This document shows, piece by piece, positions 23,385 to 36,338 of a stretch of 64,000 nucleotides of DNA. The notes under the pieces were generated by a model that was not told the DNA's origin, did not search any database, and worked only from the letters and a program-made list of their open reading frames with translations. This stretch comes from Orobanche coerulescens. Its lineage: Eukaryota > Streptophyta > Magnoliopsida > Lamiales > Orobanchaceae. The DNA lies in the NCBI GenBank assembly GCA_033398695.1, contig CM065809.1:88083644-88147643 (forward strand), in the 5' to 3' direction. A program made the position numbers and the translations under genes. Position 1 is the stretch's first letter, and each line of letters starts with the position of its first letter.

Positions 23385-26300
23385 TGTCACGCCCCCACAC
23401 CGGGGTTGGACGAGAACGCGACAGCTAACATAATTAAATAACGTTTGTGATAATAGAATTACAGTAGAGCATTCAAATGCCAGATCTTAGCCCGGTGAAC
23501 TAAGTCCGGTTATTCGATGGAATAAACATTCATGAGTACAGCGGAATAGTTACATAAAGTTCAAAGAGTACAGCGGAGATCAGAACACTTTATTGATACA
23601 AGAATAAAAAGGATCATTTATTTCAACATTCTAATACTTATGTCTCGACAGTTCTTCAACGATGATCTTCACAGGTCATCAGCATTCGTCTCGTCATCTT
23701 CTTGGGTCTCCTCATCTAGTGGGGTTTTAGAAAAACAATACAAATTGGGATGAGAATAATGGATTCTCAGTGAGTTAGGTTGAGTATATTTTCTGAAATT
23801 ATACGTATATAATTATTTTGAAATATATACTATTTTACTCCCACCTTTGAAAATTTATCATTTATGGATGGCATAAGTTTCAAAATATAATGCAATGAAT
23901 TAGGTTATGAGTGAATAGTCAATCTCCGTAGATTGCTGTTAAGTATGACAATATGTGGCGTCGAGTGCCTAGTGAGTATTTAGCTTCGGGAGGTCGTCTA
24001 TATGACTAAGTCCCTCGGCCTCCTTATAACATCTTAGACTGTTATCAGTGTTTGGCCTTTGACTATCGCCACGACCTTTGGTTTAATGACCGTAGCCTTG
24101 GGCGTTTGTCGGACCGTCACTATAACTTTGGCCTTTGAGCTTATCGCTCTCACGCTTGGTGACGTGCTTTCTTATCTGGGCTCGGCATGTTCTTAATTGT
24201 GGGTCAGTGCCCGGATCATACCATAATCGCGATTATACCCTAAGTCTACGACCCAGTCACCTCCGGAACACTCCGTCCATTGGCTTCAAGGGAATAGGAA
24301 ACAACGGTAGCCTTGTTCATGAACCGCAGCCGCGCTGCTCGATCCAATACTCGGTCTAACCATCCCTGACACAAATTTGGGACTCTAGAGGTGGCCCCTA
24401 CAACTCAAGAGGTGGCCCCTAGATTGTAGGTCGGCACTCTGTTTCATATGGACTCAAGAGGTGGCCCCCGTCCGTCGACGTGGCACTTTGTTCCGATAGA
24501 GTTAGATACAGACCTGTCTGTGGCACTTTGTTTGTATGACACTTAGTTTCCGGTTAGATGTGATTATACGTTAGTCACATTGCGGTGAATGCACATAATA
24601 TGGTCAGAGTTATATATCCAATACTTAGCGTAAATTGATTATACGATTGCGATTTGGAGTTTATTCGTGGCACGAGTTTTTATGAAATTATGGTTCCGTT
24701 ATAGACATATCTTTGGAATATAATTGTGATTATTGATTCCAGACTTGATAAATTCCAATATTTGATTTTTGGTTTAAATTTTCCCAATTTACGGTTATGC
24801 CCATAATTCTTGCGAAACGAATTATTATGCCCATGAGGTTTGGTTTTCGTCACGGATGGTGACGAAACTTATGGGAGAGTTCATGTTGAACTTGGAACTT
24901 CTGTGTTTGAGTGAACTTTCCAAAATTTTCAGTTTCTGACTGATTTTCTAAAATTTTCAGTTTTGCTCCAAAATTATTTAAAATATAGTTTTGACCCCAA
25001 AACCCAAAATTTGCTCTTATTGTTATAGGGTTTTTCGGATATAATATTTATCCTTTGATAATTAACATTCTGGTCCATAGACCTGAAAATTTATCTTATA
25101 ATTCCATTTTTATTGAAATTTACTAATTGACCGCAATTTTACCAATTATTGCATTTTTGCCCCAAATTCTTGAATCGACTTCCTCTCTCTACAAAATTTT
25201 AAGGTTAGAATATTTGTCTATATATAAGTTATGTCTTCAGTCCAGAAGGTGAACTTTTTACTTTGGTTCCAAATTTTTGAGGAATTTATCATTTGACCCC
25301 CTTATTTTGTCTTAATTTACACTTTTGGTCTGTAAACACCGGAAATGGATTCCGATTACTACGAAATTTTTAGGACAGAGGATAAACGTGTTATTATGTC
25401 CACTTTGATGTTCCAAACAGAAATATATGGATTTGATTTAGTAGTTTCACCATTTTGATGGATTTACACAATCTTCGTGTTTTGCCGATTTTAACCCGTT
25501 GACTTAGTAAATAATTTATGTTTCTTATAAAATTTTAAGGGTAGGTGATTAATAAGTTAATATATTGTATTTTCTGATCTTAAGTCAGATTACATCTCTT
25601 TTATTTGTAATAATTCTCATAATTTTCTTTATCTTCACTTAATTCTTGTTTTGTGTCCGTTTTGATCATCCAATTTTTGTTAGGCCACAAATTAAAATCC
25701 AACTTCACATGCATGATCATATAACACAAATATACCTTTTCAAACATAATTTCTAGAATATAAAGGAAGACAAAATCATACTTAATTGATAAGAAGTTTT
25801 GGGACATTTCGCTTAAATCATCAAAATTGGCTAATTTCGCATGCAACAAGCTATAAACCATTATGCATGCTATTAGTATGAGAAAAGTAGACTATATGAA
25901 CTCCATGGGAGGGACATGCATCTTTGTTTAAGATAAATTGCATATTCAAGTGAGAAGAATAGTTTTACCCACTTTAGTTCTTGAAGTGGTGAAGAGATCT
26001 AAGTCTTTGAACTAGTTGCACCAACCATTTCTTTGCCTCTCCTCTTTTTATTTTGACCAATGTATACCGTACCATGGATGATGAAGATGTGGGTTAAGTT
26101 AGTGTATGTAAGATATATCTAGGTATATATATATATATATATATATTAAAGTTACATATAGATAGTGAAATTACCTCCTTAAGTTGAATCTTTCTTCTTC
26201 TCTTCTTTTCTTCTTCTTCTTGATTTCAGCCTCCTCTCTCCTTTACTCTCTCTAATTTTCAGATTTTGTTTGTGTAAGGTTGAAAGGAATGAGGGTGTTT

Positions 26301-26795
26301 GATTTTTAAAAGGGTTTAATGGGGTTGGGAGGTGGAATACTTGGGAAGAGAAATGTAAGATATTGAGTCTTGCATGGGGGACAAGGATTTCCCTCCCCTT
26401 GAACGTGGCTTATGTGTGTGTGTGTGTGTGTGTTATTATAATTTTTTTGTATTTTAGGTGTATATAGATATAGGTATTAAGTATGTGTTAAATGAAGTGG
26501 CTAGTGATTAAATTGGGCTTTAAATTGTGATTCCAAGCCTAAGGGATTTTATTTAGTTTGGGCTTGAGTCTTATGGTGTGTTTATGTGTGTATGTGTTGA
26601 TACACATGGCCTATTAGGAATTTTATGTTCCCACTTCAAATTTTAATTAATTTGATTATTTGGTTCATAAAATAATTTATGAGTAAATGAGTAAAACAAA
26701 TGAAACTAGATGTAGATTAAAACAATTGTTATTGGAGTACATCATGATTTAACAATTATACATGTAGTAAACTATCGAGTTTTAGGGATTTTACA
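23385..26795 (-). repeat. Element D left LTR
   Basis: About 3.41 kb. On the minus strand it starts TGTAAAATCCC after the polypurine tract and ends GGGGGCGTGACA. It contains short direct repeats (AAGAGGTGGCCCC around 24386-24470), a TA microsatellite at 26123-26147 and a TG run near 26413. No palindrome array is visible. Confidence 0.9.
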
Positions 26796-26812
26796 TCCTC
26801 CCCTCCTTAAAG
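26796..26812 (-). other. Element D polypurine tract
   Basis: The minus strand reads AAGGAGGGGAGGA directly before the left LTR. Confidence 0.8.
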
Positions 26813-26830
26813 AATTTGGTCCCCAAATTC

Positions 26831-28080
26831 CTACTCAAATAATTCTGGATACGATTTCTTCATTTCTTCCTCAGCTTCCCACGTCGCATCTTCCTCTCTG
26901 TTGTGATTCGACCAGATGACTTTAACCAAAAGAATTCGCTTCTTCCTCAATTCGCGGACTTGTCGGTCGAGGATCTTGATTGGCTTCTCTTCATAAGACA
27001 AGTTATCCTTGTCGGCGGAATATCAGAAGTAAGAATGTGCGTTGGGTCTGGATGATACTTCTTTAATCTCGAAACATGGAAAACGTCGTGCATTCCAGAC
27101 AGGTTGGGCGGTAGTTCCAATCGGTACGCTAGTCGTCCAATCCTTTCCGTGATTTTGAATGGTCCTACATATCGGGGACTTAACTTTCCTCCTTTTCTTG
27201 ATACTATCAAACCTTTCCGTGGTGTTAACCTCAGGAAGACTTGATCTCCTACTTCAAATTCTAGATCCTTCCGACATTGATCGGCGTAACTCTTCTGTCT
27301 GCTTTGCGCTATGCGGATCCTATCCTTGATTAGTCGTACTTTATATATGGCTTCCTTCACCAAATTTGTGCTCATTGCTGAAGGTTCTGTTCGTTGAGTC
27401 TTCGGCATCCACTGGTCATCGATTTCCTAATGGAGCCGGGATCGACACTTCCTCCCATACAGAGCTTCATAAGGTGCCATTCCAATTGTCGCTTGGAAAC
27501 TATTGTTGTATGCAAACTCGGCTAATGGCAGGTGGTGATCCCAATTTCCTTGAAAGTCCAGTACGCAAGCTCGTAACATGTCTTCAAGGGTTTGAATGGT
27601 TCGTTCAGATTGCCCGTCAGTTTGGGGATGCGCACTTGTGCTGAAGCTTAAGGAAGTTCCTAATTCCTTATGAAAGACTTTCCAAAAACGAGATACGAAT
27701 CTAGGGTCTCTGTCCGATACTATGTCTGTTGGCACTCCATGAAGTCGAACGATTTCTCTAATATAGGTCCTAGCCAGCTTTGGCAAACTATCGTCCTTTT
27801 TAACTAGCACGAAATGTAATGTTTTCGTCAGCCTGTCGACGATCACCCAAATGGTGTTATAACCTCCTCTTGTGGCTGGTAAATCCGTGATAAAATCCAT
27901 GGTTACCATTTCCCATTTCCATTCAGGGACTTCTAGTGGCTGTAGTAGTCCTGAGGGTCGCTGATGCTCAGATTTGACTCTCTGACATGTGAGGCATCGC
28001 GCCACGAATTCTGCCACTTGGTTCTTCATGTTCACCCACCAAAAGTGTTTCTTCAAGTCTCGGTACATGTTGTTTTACCT
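26831..28080 (-). pseudogene. Element D integrase and chromodomain-like tail
   Basis: The frame resumes after a shift at about 28075 with [15 protein letters not shown]. The DDE core shows D in TMDFITD, D in VSDRDPRF and E in [12 protein letters not shown]. The GPF module (SPRYVGPFKITERIG) follows, then a tail reading VKVIWSNHNREEDATWEAEE and ending YPELFE (stop 26831). Lesions are a TAG at 27427-27429 where W is expected (CRSPLHW) and a frameshift near 27018 just before the tail. Confidence 0.9.
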
Positions 28081-28754
28081 CCTGGGTGTATCGTATATCT
28101 CGAGCAATGAGCTTCCTCGAGAATTCGTCTTTTGAGATCCTCGTCATGAGGTATGCATAATCGTCCCTTAAACCTTACAATTCCATCCTTGGTAATTGTA
28201 AACGCGGGTTTCTCGCCCTTAGCAATCTTGTCCTTAAAATCTTGAAGTTTTGGATCTCTCTCCTGGGCTAATCGAATATCGTTCAATAGATTCGACTTAA
28301 CTATGAGGTTGGCGCAATTTAAACGAGTATCTTCATGAATGGGTTTCAGGTAGCTCAGTTCCTTGAGAGCTTTCCATTCTCGAACCATGAGTCGGGCCAC
28401 TCTAGCCTTTCTAATTAGGGCATCGGCCACGACATTTGCTTTCCCTGGGTGGTGTTGAATTTCACAATGGTAATCTTCTAAAAGCTCTACCCATCTTCTC
28501 TGTCGGAGATTAAGTTCCTTTTGAGAAAATAAGTACTTGAGACTTTTATGATCCGTAAACACGGTGAATTCCACGCCATATAAATGATGTCGCCATTTCT
28601 TTAAGGCGAACACTATTGCAGCAAGTTCGAGGTCGTGTATTGGATAATTCTTCACGTGCGTCTTGATTTGCCTGGAAGCATACGCGATAACTTTACCATT
28701 CTGTATTAGAACGGCACCGAGGCCATCCTTTGAGGTGTCACTATATATGCCAAA
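28053..28754 (-). pseudogene. Element D RNase H segment
   Basis: It is in frame with the upstream RT but separated by a TGA at 28755-28757 (after LPEGTQ). RNase H motifs are [33 protein letters not shown] and [13 protein letters not shown]. It ends in a frame change at the integrase zinc region (HPGG). Confidence 0.88.
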
Positions 28755-31037
28755 TCATTGGGTTCCTTCTGGAAGTGTTAGTATAGGTGCGGTGGTAAGT
28801 CTCTTCTTGAGTTCCTGGAAACTTGACTCGCATTTATCCGTCCATTCAAATTTTACTTGTTTCTGGGTTAGCTGGGTGAGGGGTCCCGCTATCTTCGAGA
28901 AGTCTTTGATGAATTTACGGTAGTAGCCTGTAAGTCCAAGAAAGCTTCGGATCTCAGTTACATTTTCTGGCCTCTTCCAATCCATAATAGTTTCTATCTT
29001 AGATGGATCAACTGCAATCCCTTCTCCAAAAATAATATGGCCTAGAAATGCCACTTCCCTCAACCAAAATTCACACTTGCTGTACTTGGCGTACAACTTG
29101 TGCTGCCTTAGTGTATCCAACACTAGTTTAAGATGTCTTTCGTGATCTTTTTCCGACTTAGAGTACACGAGTATGTCATCGATGAAAATTACTATGAATT
29201 GGTCGTGATATGGTTGAAATACTCTGTGCATTAAATCCATAAATGCCGCAGGAGCATTCGTGAGTCCAAAAGGCATCACTGCGAACTCGTAGTGGCCGTA
29301 TCTAGTTTGGAATGCAGTTTTAGGAACATCTTCGTTCCTAATCTTTAACTGGTAGTATCCTTGTTGAAGATCGGACTTGGAATACACCGTAGCTCCTCGG
29401 AGTTGTTCAAACAACTCATCTATCCTCGGGAGAGGATACTTATTTTTAACTGTAATGTTGTTGAGTTCACGGTAATCTATGCAAAGCCTCAATGTTCCGT
29501 CCTTCTTTTTGACAAATAATACCGGAGCTCCCCATGGTGATACACTGGGTTGCACAAAACCCACGTCGAGTAACTTCTGCAGTTGGACCTTCAACTCTTG
29601 TAGCTCCAGTGGTGCCATTCGGTATGGTGCCTTTGCAATGGGTGTCTTCCCAGGTATGATTTCGATATTGAATTCAACCTGTCTGTCAGGTGGTAGGGAG
29701 GTCAATTCTTCGGGAAATACATCAGGGTATTCGGATACCACACGTATAGTTTCTATGCCCGACTTACTCATGGGTTTGTTGATGATGAAGGCTAAAAATC
29801 CAGTCGCCCCTTTGGCAACTGCCTTACTAGCTTTGATAGCTGATATTATAGGTGATAGGTTGACTCTAGCGTCTCCAATTAATTCCACGGTCGGCTTGTT
29901 AGGTTCGCAAAACCTAACTATTTTAGAATGACAATCCAATTGTGCGTAATGTTTAGATAACCAATCCATACCAAGTATGAGGTCATACTCAAGTATGGGA
30001 AGAAGTATTAGGTCAGCAGGGAAGCATTGACCCTCAACTACAACTTCACAATTCCTAAATACCGAATCCGTTTCCTGGCTTGCACCCATAGGTGTGGACA
30101 TCTCTAAGCTTACAGGCAGTGATTCCATACATACATTCAGTTTTTGTGCGTAATGGAGTGCAACAAAAGAATATGATGATACTGGATCTAATAATGCATG
30201 TGCACAGTGGTTTGACATAAGAAATGTACCTTCCACCACGTCTGTCGCATTAGGAGCTTCTTGTCCAGCTAAGGCAAAAACTCTCGCTGGTGCTTTCCCT
30301 TTGCCCTTGCGATCATCCTTCTTGGCCACATTTTTCTGCTGATTGTTGTCCGGTGTCTCCCACTTCGGGCATTCTCTAGTATGATGCTGATTATCTCCAC
30401 AGTGCAGGCACCTCCCTTGTTTCTTCCAGCAGTCCTCGGGTTTATGTCCCATCTTATTACAGTGCGGACAGGGTGGTAGATTGTTCACAGGTCTCTTTTC
30501 GGTATTCTGGCCAGAAGTCTTGCGTTGGAATTTCTGGGGTGGTCTAGATGATAGGTTTGGTGCGGATCTCTTAAACTTCCCAGTGGTGCGCTCCTTCGCC
30601 TGTCCCAGACATGTCATCCCACTTTCGATTCGGGTTGCAGCTTCGACTGCTTCCGCCATAGTTGTTACTCTCACTGGCAGCAGACTCTGTTGTATAGAAA
30701 ACCTCAATCCTCGGGTAAACTTGTACAGCTTATCCTCCTCTGTACTTACTAGTCCTAGTGCGAACTTGGAGAGTCGGTTGAACTGTGACTCATACTGAGC
30801 TACAGTCAAAGATCCTTGCTTCAGATGATAAAATTCATCTCGACGAGCCTCTCTAGCTGTTGTTGAGACGTACTGGGTCCGAAAATCAGTTAAGAAATTA
30901 ACCCATGTTCTGGCACGATCCTCTCTTATCCAGCGGGCATTAACGATCTTCCACCAATCATGCACGGCAGCCTCGAGTCGAAACGTAGCCAATGTTATAC
31001 GTTGATCATCGGTGTAAATAAGACTTGTTTGGCATCC
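28755..31037 (-). pseudogene. Element D gag, protease and reverse transcriptase
   Basis: A long open stretch of about 760 codons. It has the gag core from [20 protein letters not shown], two CCHC knuckles ([14 protein letters not shown] and [14 protein letters not shown]), a protease with [12 protein letters not shown], and an RT with [49 protein letters not shown] and intact FIDDILVYS. The protease loop reads [10 protein letters not shown] in place of D-T/S-G-S-S, so the glycine is lost and the protease is probably inactive. Confidence 0.9.
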
Positions 31038-31252
31038 CGGGCTAGGCCTCCTGCTTGGAAGGTCATAGCAGTTCCAAACTCTTTGCCCTCTTGTCTTAAG
31101 CATATGTTATTGATAGGATGGCCCTCCCAGGGTTATGGGATGAAAGCAGTCATACTTGCATGTCTTAAGTCAAGGTCGGGTTCAGCTAGGATTTTGAGTC
31201 CATGAAGCGGCCAATGGGATAGTGGTTTGACTCTTTGCTCAATTTGTAAATC
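31034..31252. other. ~220-bp unexplained insert inside D gag
   Basis: The gag reads WVERIESIFNASQI up to here and resumes with [12 protein letters not shown] on the other side, residues that family members have almost adjacent. The ~220 bp between contains stops in the gag frame and does not resemble gag. I do not recognise its origin and see no LTR ends or TSD. Confidence 0.55.
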
Positions 31253-31545
31253 GGTACAATCTGGGATGCATTGAATATGCTCTCTATCCTTTCTACCCAT
31301 AATTCTGCCTTGATGTCATCTGGTTCTCCGTCAAAAGTTGGCGGACTGAAACGTAAGAATCTCTCCAACATGCAGTCTTGTGTGCCTCCCGAAGTCCGAT
31401 TGTTGTCAGCTTGTTGTTGCAGGAAGTTTGTCAGTTGGGTTAGTGCTTGTGCTATGGCATCATTTGCAGCTCCTCCTTCGTTATTGCGTTGGTCTTGTTG
31501 TCCATCACGGTTAACTCGCGGGCGTCCTCTACGTCTATCAGCCAT
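31186..31545 (-). pseudogene. Element D gag N-terminus
   Basis: ATG at 31545 opens MADRRRGRPRVNRDG, with a Q-rich stretch and then RFSPPTFDGEPDDIKAELWV, the classic chromoviral gag start. It is cut at about residue 98 by the insert at 31034-31252 and ends at a stop (DSKS). Confidence 0.88.
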
Positions 31546-31838
31546 CTGTAGCGGCTAATGATTTTTTATAGTTAGCTTAGTTCGAGTTGTAAATACAGGG
31601 AATTTGAATGTGCACACATTATTTTAAATCATTATTATCGTAGAATATGAAAATTGCATAATAATAATAATGCATTCTAATAGTTTGTTGTGGCATAGAA
31701 ACTACATTTTCTGATAAAGATAATTAGAAACTTAACCTACTTAATCGTCGTCCAAAATACCATAGACAAAACATTAAGTACATCACATCGTTATCATAAT
31801 CAATTAAACATCATGACGAGATCGTAGAAACAACATCC

Positions 31839-32405
31839 TCAATCCTCTCCCGGCTCCATCGGCTCCTCCTCGAGGTCCTCCTCCTCAGAGCTAGAGGATG
31901 CTGCAGACGTCCCTCCGAGCGGTGTGATCAGAAACTCAGGAATCAGCTCAGTCAGCTTGGCCATGTGACCTCTCATCGCATTAGAAAACTCCATATGTCT
32001 CTGGCGCTCTGAAGCCAAGGTGCCCTCAAGCGCCTCCACATGGGAACTGAACTGGGAGCATGCGCGTTGAAGGTTCTGAATGACGGCCTCCTGCATCTTC
32101 ACGTAATCATTTCGCTCATGTAATGCTATCTCCAAGCTCCAGCACTCCTCTCGACGAAATCTGAGTATCTGCATCGCCTCATCTCTCTGGCCGCGGTACA
32201 TGCCAGTATCCTGCCTAGCTCCAATCAGCTCCTCGGTCAGGGTCTGAATTCTTTGTTCGAGCGACTCGATTCGATCCTGGTCTCTTAGCTTCGCCCTAAA
32301 CTGGTCTGCCCAGCTCTCTCTCCAGTGGTTAGCCTGCTCCTCCAAGAGCTTCAGCTTCTCGGTCAGGCGCATGACCTCAATGACCATCTCCATTTCGAAA
32401 TCCAT
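31839..32405 (-). CDS. Element D leader ORF: coiled-coil protein with acidic tail
   Basis: About 188 codons between primer-binding site and gag, on the element's strand. ATG is at 32405 (MDFEMEM). Residues about 10-140 are heptad-like and charged (VMRLTEKLKLLEEQANH, QDRIESLEQRIQTLTEEL, LHERNDYVKMQEAVIQNL), predicting a long coiled coil. The last ~25 residues are S/E-rich (SSSSEEEDLEEEPMEPGED). No enzyme motif, signal peptide or membrane segment is seen. Extra ORFs occur in some plant Gypsy elements but I do not recognise this one. A truncated second copy at 22604-22877 keeps the frame. Function unknown; oligomerisation or RNA/particle binding is conjecture. Confidence 0.7.
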   Translation of the reverse strand: MDFEMEMVIEVMRLTEKLKLLEEQANHWRESWADQFRAKLRDQDRIESLEQRIQTLTEELIGARQDTGMYRGQRDEAMQILRFRREECWSLEIALHERNDYVKMQEAVIQNLQRACSQFSSHVEALEGTLASERQRHMEFSNAMRGHMAKLTELIPEFLITPLGGTSAASSSSEEEDLEEEPMEPGED

Positions 32406-32900
32406 ACCTACCAAACCAAGTTTTAAGTCAGTATTTCGTAAAAAATATAATGTCCGATATAAACCCTATTAAGCATGAATAATCGAATAATCATCAAGGT
32501 AGTGAACTTAATGATTCAATGAATATGCTTATGTGACACTAGCAATCAAGGAATATTAATACCTAATTTTAGAAGAGTAAGGAGGTTCAATGGATTTCAG
32601 ATAAACCGATAAGTAACATATACTATATCCATTTTAAGAGTTCAATAGAGGAATTGATTCAATCGGGGAATGCTACGAATACTTAACCAAGTATCTTAGC
32701 CGATGACTTAGGAACTTTTGAATATGACTGTGCATATTCCAAGTGAATTGCGACAAGTTGAAAGAGGTTTTTAATGGAAGTTGACTCGAGAAATCTACCT
32801 TAGATCTCAGTCCTATGGTTCACTTCGCCCTAGGTGGAATTCCCATCTATGTCCGAAGAATCTTATCCTATAAAAGCTCGATGTAAGTGTCCTTACAAAC

Positions 32901-32914
32901 GAGCTCTGATACCA
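32901..32914 (-). other. Element D primer-binding site
   Basis: The minus strand reads TGGTATCAGAGCTC, a perfect initiator-tRNA match. Confidence 0.88.
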
Positions 32915-32918
32915 CATC

Positions 32919-35650
32919 TGTCACGCCCCCACACTGGGGTTGGACGAGAACGCGACAGCTAACGTAATTAAATAACATTTGTGATAATAGAATTACAGTA
33001 GAGCATTCAAATGCCAGATCTTAGCCCGGTGAACTAAGTCTGGTTATTCGATGGAATAAACATTCATGAGTACAGCGGAATAGTTACATAAAGTTCAAAG
33101 AGTACAGCGGAGATCAGAATACTTTATTGATACAAGAATAAAAAGGAGCATTTATTTCAACATTCTAATACTTATGTCTCGACAGTTCTTCAACGACGAT
33201 CTTCACAGGTCATCAGCATTCGTCTCGTCATCTTCTTGGGTCTCCTCATCTAGTGGGGTTTTAGAAAAACAATACAAATTGGGATGAGAATAATGGATTC
33301 TCAGTGAGTTGGGTTGAGTATATTTTCTGAAATTATATGTATATAATTATTTTGAAATATATACTATTTTACTCCCACCTTTGAAAATTTATCATTTATG
33401 GATGGCATAAGTTTCAAAATATAATGCAATGAATTAGGTTATGAGTGAACAGTCAATCTCCGTAGATTGCTGTTAAGTATGACAATATGTGGCGTCGAGC
33501 GCCTAGTTAGTATTTAGCTTTGGGAGGTCGTCTATATGACTAAGTCCCTTGGCCTCCTTATAACATATTAGACCGTTATCAGTGTTTGGCCTTTGACTAT
33601 CGCCACGACCTTTGGTTTAATGACCATAGCCTTGGGCGTTTCTCGGACCGTCACTATAACTTTGGCCTTTGAGCTTATCGCTCTCACGCTTGGTGACGTG
33701 CTTCCTTATCTCTTATCTGGGCTCGGCATGTCCTTAATTGTGGGTCAGTTCCCGGATCATACCATAATCGCGATTATACCCTAAGTCTACGACCCAGTCA
33801 CCTCCGGAACACTCCGTCCATTGGCTTCAAGGGAATAGGAAACAACGGTAGCCTGGTTCATGAACCGCAGCCGCGCTGCTCGATCCAAGACTCGGTCTAA
33901 CCGTCCCTGACACAAATTTGGGACTCTAGAGGTGGCCCCTACAACTCAAGAGGTGGCCCCTAGATTGTAGGTCGGCACTCTGTTTCATATGGACTCGAGA
34001 GGTGGCCCCCGTCCGTCGACGTGGCACTTTGTTCCGATAGAGTTAGAGGCGGACCTGTTTGTGGCACTTTGTTTGTATGGCACTTAGTTCCTGGTTAGAT
34101 GTTATTATACGTTAGTCACATTGCGGTGAATGCACATAATATGGTCAGAGTTATATATCAAATACTTAGCGTAAATTGATTATACGATTGCGATTTGGAG
34201 TTTATTCGTGGCACCAGTTTTTATGAAATTATGGTTCCGTTATAGACATATCTTTGGAATATAATTGTGATTATTGATTCCAGACTTGATAAATTCTAAT
34301 ATTTCATTTTTGGTTTAAATTTTTCCAATTTACGGTTACGCCCATAATTTTTGCGAAACGGATTATTATGCCCATGAGGTTTGGTTTCGTCACGGATGGT
34401 GACGAAACTTATGGGAGAGTTCATGTTGAACTTGGAACTTCTGTGTTTAAGTGAACTTTCCAAAATTTTCAGTTTCTGACTGATTTTCTAAAATTTTCAG
34501 TTTTGCCCCAAAATTATTTAAAATGTCGTTTTGACCCCAAAACCCAAAATTTGCCCCTATTGTTATAGGGTTTTTCGGATATAATATTTAACCTTTGATA
34601 ATTAACATTCTGGTCCATAGACCTGAAAATTTATCTTATAATTTCATTTTTATTGAAATTTACTAATTGACCCCAATTTTACCAATTATTGCATTTTTGC
34701 CCAAATTCTTGAATCGACTTCCGCTCTCTACGAAATTTTAAGGTTAGAATATTTATCTATATATAAGTTATGTCTTCAGTCCAGAAGGTGAACTTTTTAC
34801 TTTGGTTCCAAATTTTTGAGGAATTTATCATTTGACCCCCTTATTTTGTCATAATTTACACTTTTGGTCTGTAGACACCGGAAATGGATTCCGATTACTA
34901 CGAAATTTTTAGAACAGAGGATAAACGTGTTATTATGTCCACATTGATGTTCCAAACTGAAATATACGGATTTTATTTAGTAGTTTCACCATTTTGATGG
35001 ATTTACACAATCTTCGTGTTTTGCCGATTTTAACCCGTGGACTTAGTAAATGATTTACGTTTCTTATAAAATTTTAAGGGTAGGTGACTAATAAGTGAAT
35101 ATATTGTATTTTCTGACCTTAAGTCAGATTACATCTCTTTTTTTTGTAATAATTCTTATAACTTTCTTTATCTTCACTTAATTCTTGTTTTGTGTCCGTT
35201 TTGATCATCCCATTTTTGTTGGGCCACAAATTAAACATCCAACTTCACATGCATGATCATATAACACAAATATACATTTACAAACATAATTTCCAGAATA
35301 TAAAGGAAGACAAAATCATACTTAATTGATAAGAAATTTTGGGACATTTCACTTAAATCATCAAAATTGGCTAATTTCGCATGCAACAAGCTATAAACCA
35401 TTATGCATGCTATTAGTATGACAAAAGTAGACTATATGAACTTCATGGAAGGGACATGCATCTTTGTTTAAGATAAATTGCATATTAAAGTGAGAAGAAT
35501 AGTTTTACCCACATTAGTTCTTGAAGTGGTGAAGAGATCTAAGTCTTTGAACTAGTTGCACCAACCTCTTCTTTACCTCTCCTCCTTTTATTTTGACCAA
35601 TGTATACCACACCATGGATGATGAAGATGTGGGTTAAGTTAGTGTATGTA

Positions 35651-35694
<44 letters not shown>

Positions 35695-36338
35695 AAGTTA
35701 CATATAGATAGTGAAATTACCTCCTTAAGTTGAACCTTTCTTCTTCTCATCTTTTCTTCTTCTTGATTTCAGCCTCCTCTCTTCTTTACTCTCTCTAATT
35801 TTCAGATTTTGTTTGTGTAAGGGTGAAAGGAATGAGGGTTTTTTATTTTTAAAAGGGTTTAATGGGGTTGAGAGGTGGAATACTTGGGAAGAGAAATATA
35901 AGACATTGAATCTTGCATGGGGGACAATGATTCCCATCCCCTTGAACGTGGCTTATGTGTGTGTGTGTGTGTGTTATTATAATTTTTTTTGTATTTTAGG
36001 TGTATATAGATATAGATATTAAGTATGTGCTAAATGAAGTGGCTAGTGATTAAATTGGGCTTTAAATTGTGATTCCAAGCCTTAGGGGTTTTATTTAGTT
36101 TGGGCTTGAGTCTTATGGTGTGTTTATGTGTATATGTTTTGATACACATGGCCCATTAGGAATTTTATGTTCCCACTTCAAATTTTAATTAATTTGATTA
36201 TTTGGTTCATAAAATAATTTACGAATAAATGAGTAAAACAAATGAAACTAGATGTAGATTAAAACAATTGTTATTGGAGTACATCATGATTTAACAATTA
36301 TACATGTAGTAAACTATCGAGTTTTAGGGGGTTTTACA
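32919..36338 (-). repeat. Element D right (5') LTR
   Basis: About 3.42 kb, matching 23385-26795 nearly base for base. It has a longer TA microsatellite (35653-35693) than the left copy. It ends TTTTACA against E gag sequence at 36339. Confidence 0.9.
35653..35693. repeat. TA microsatellite in D right LTR
   Basis: About 20 TA repeats; the left LTR copy at 26123-26147 has about 12, as expected of slippage since insertion. Confidence 0.9.

Larger units (their letters stand above)
22604..36338 (-). mobile_element. Element D: chromovirus with extra leader ORF and LTR-leader duplication
   Basis: Right to left: LTR (36338-32919), primer-binding site, leader ORF (32405-31839), gag, pol, polypurine tract, LTR (26795-23385), then a second primer-binding site and a truncated second leader (23384-22604). 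The extra leader after the left LTR is what unequal recombination between tandem copies, or between LTRs, would leave. LTR copies differ by a few percent by eye. No TSD can be recognised because the left end is not an LTR end. Confidence 0.85.
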
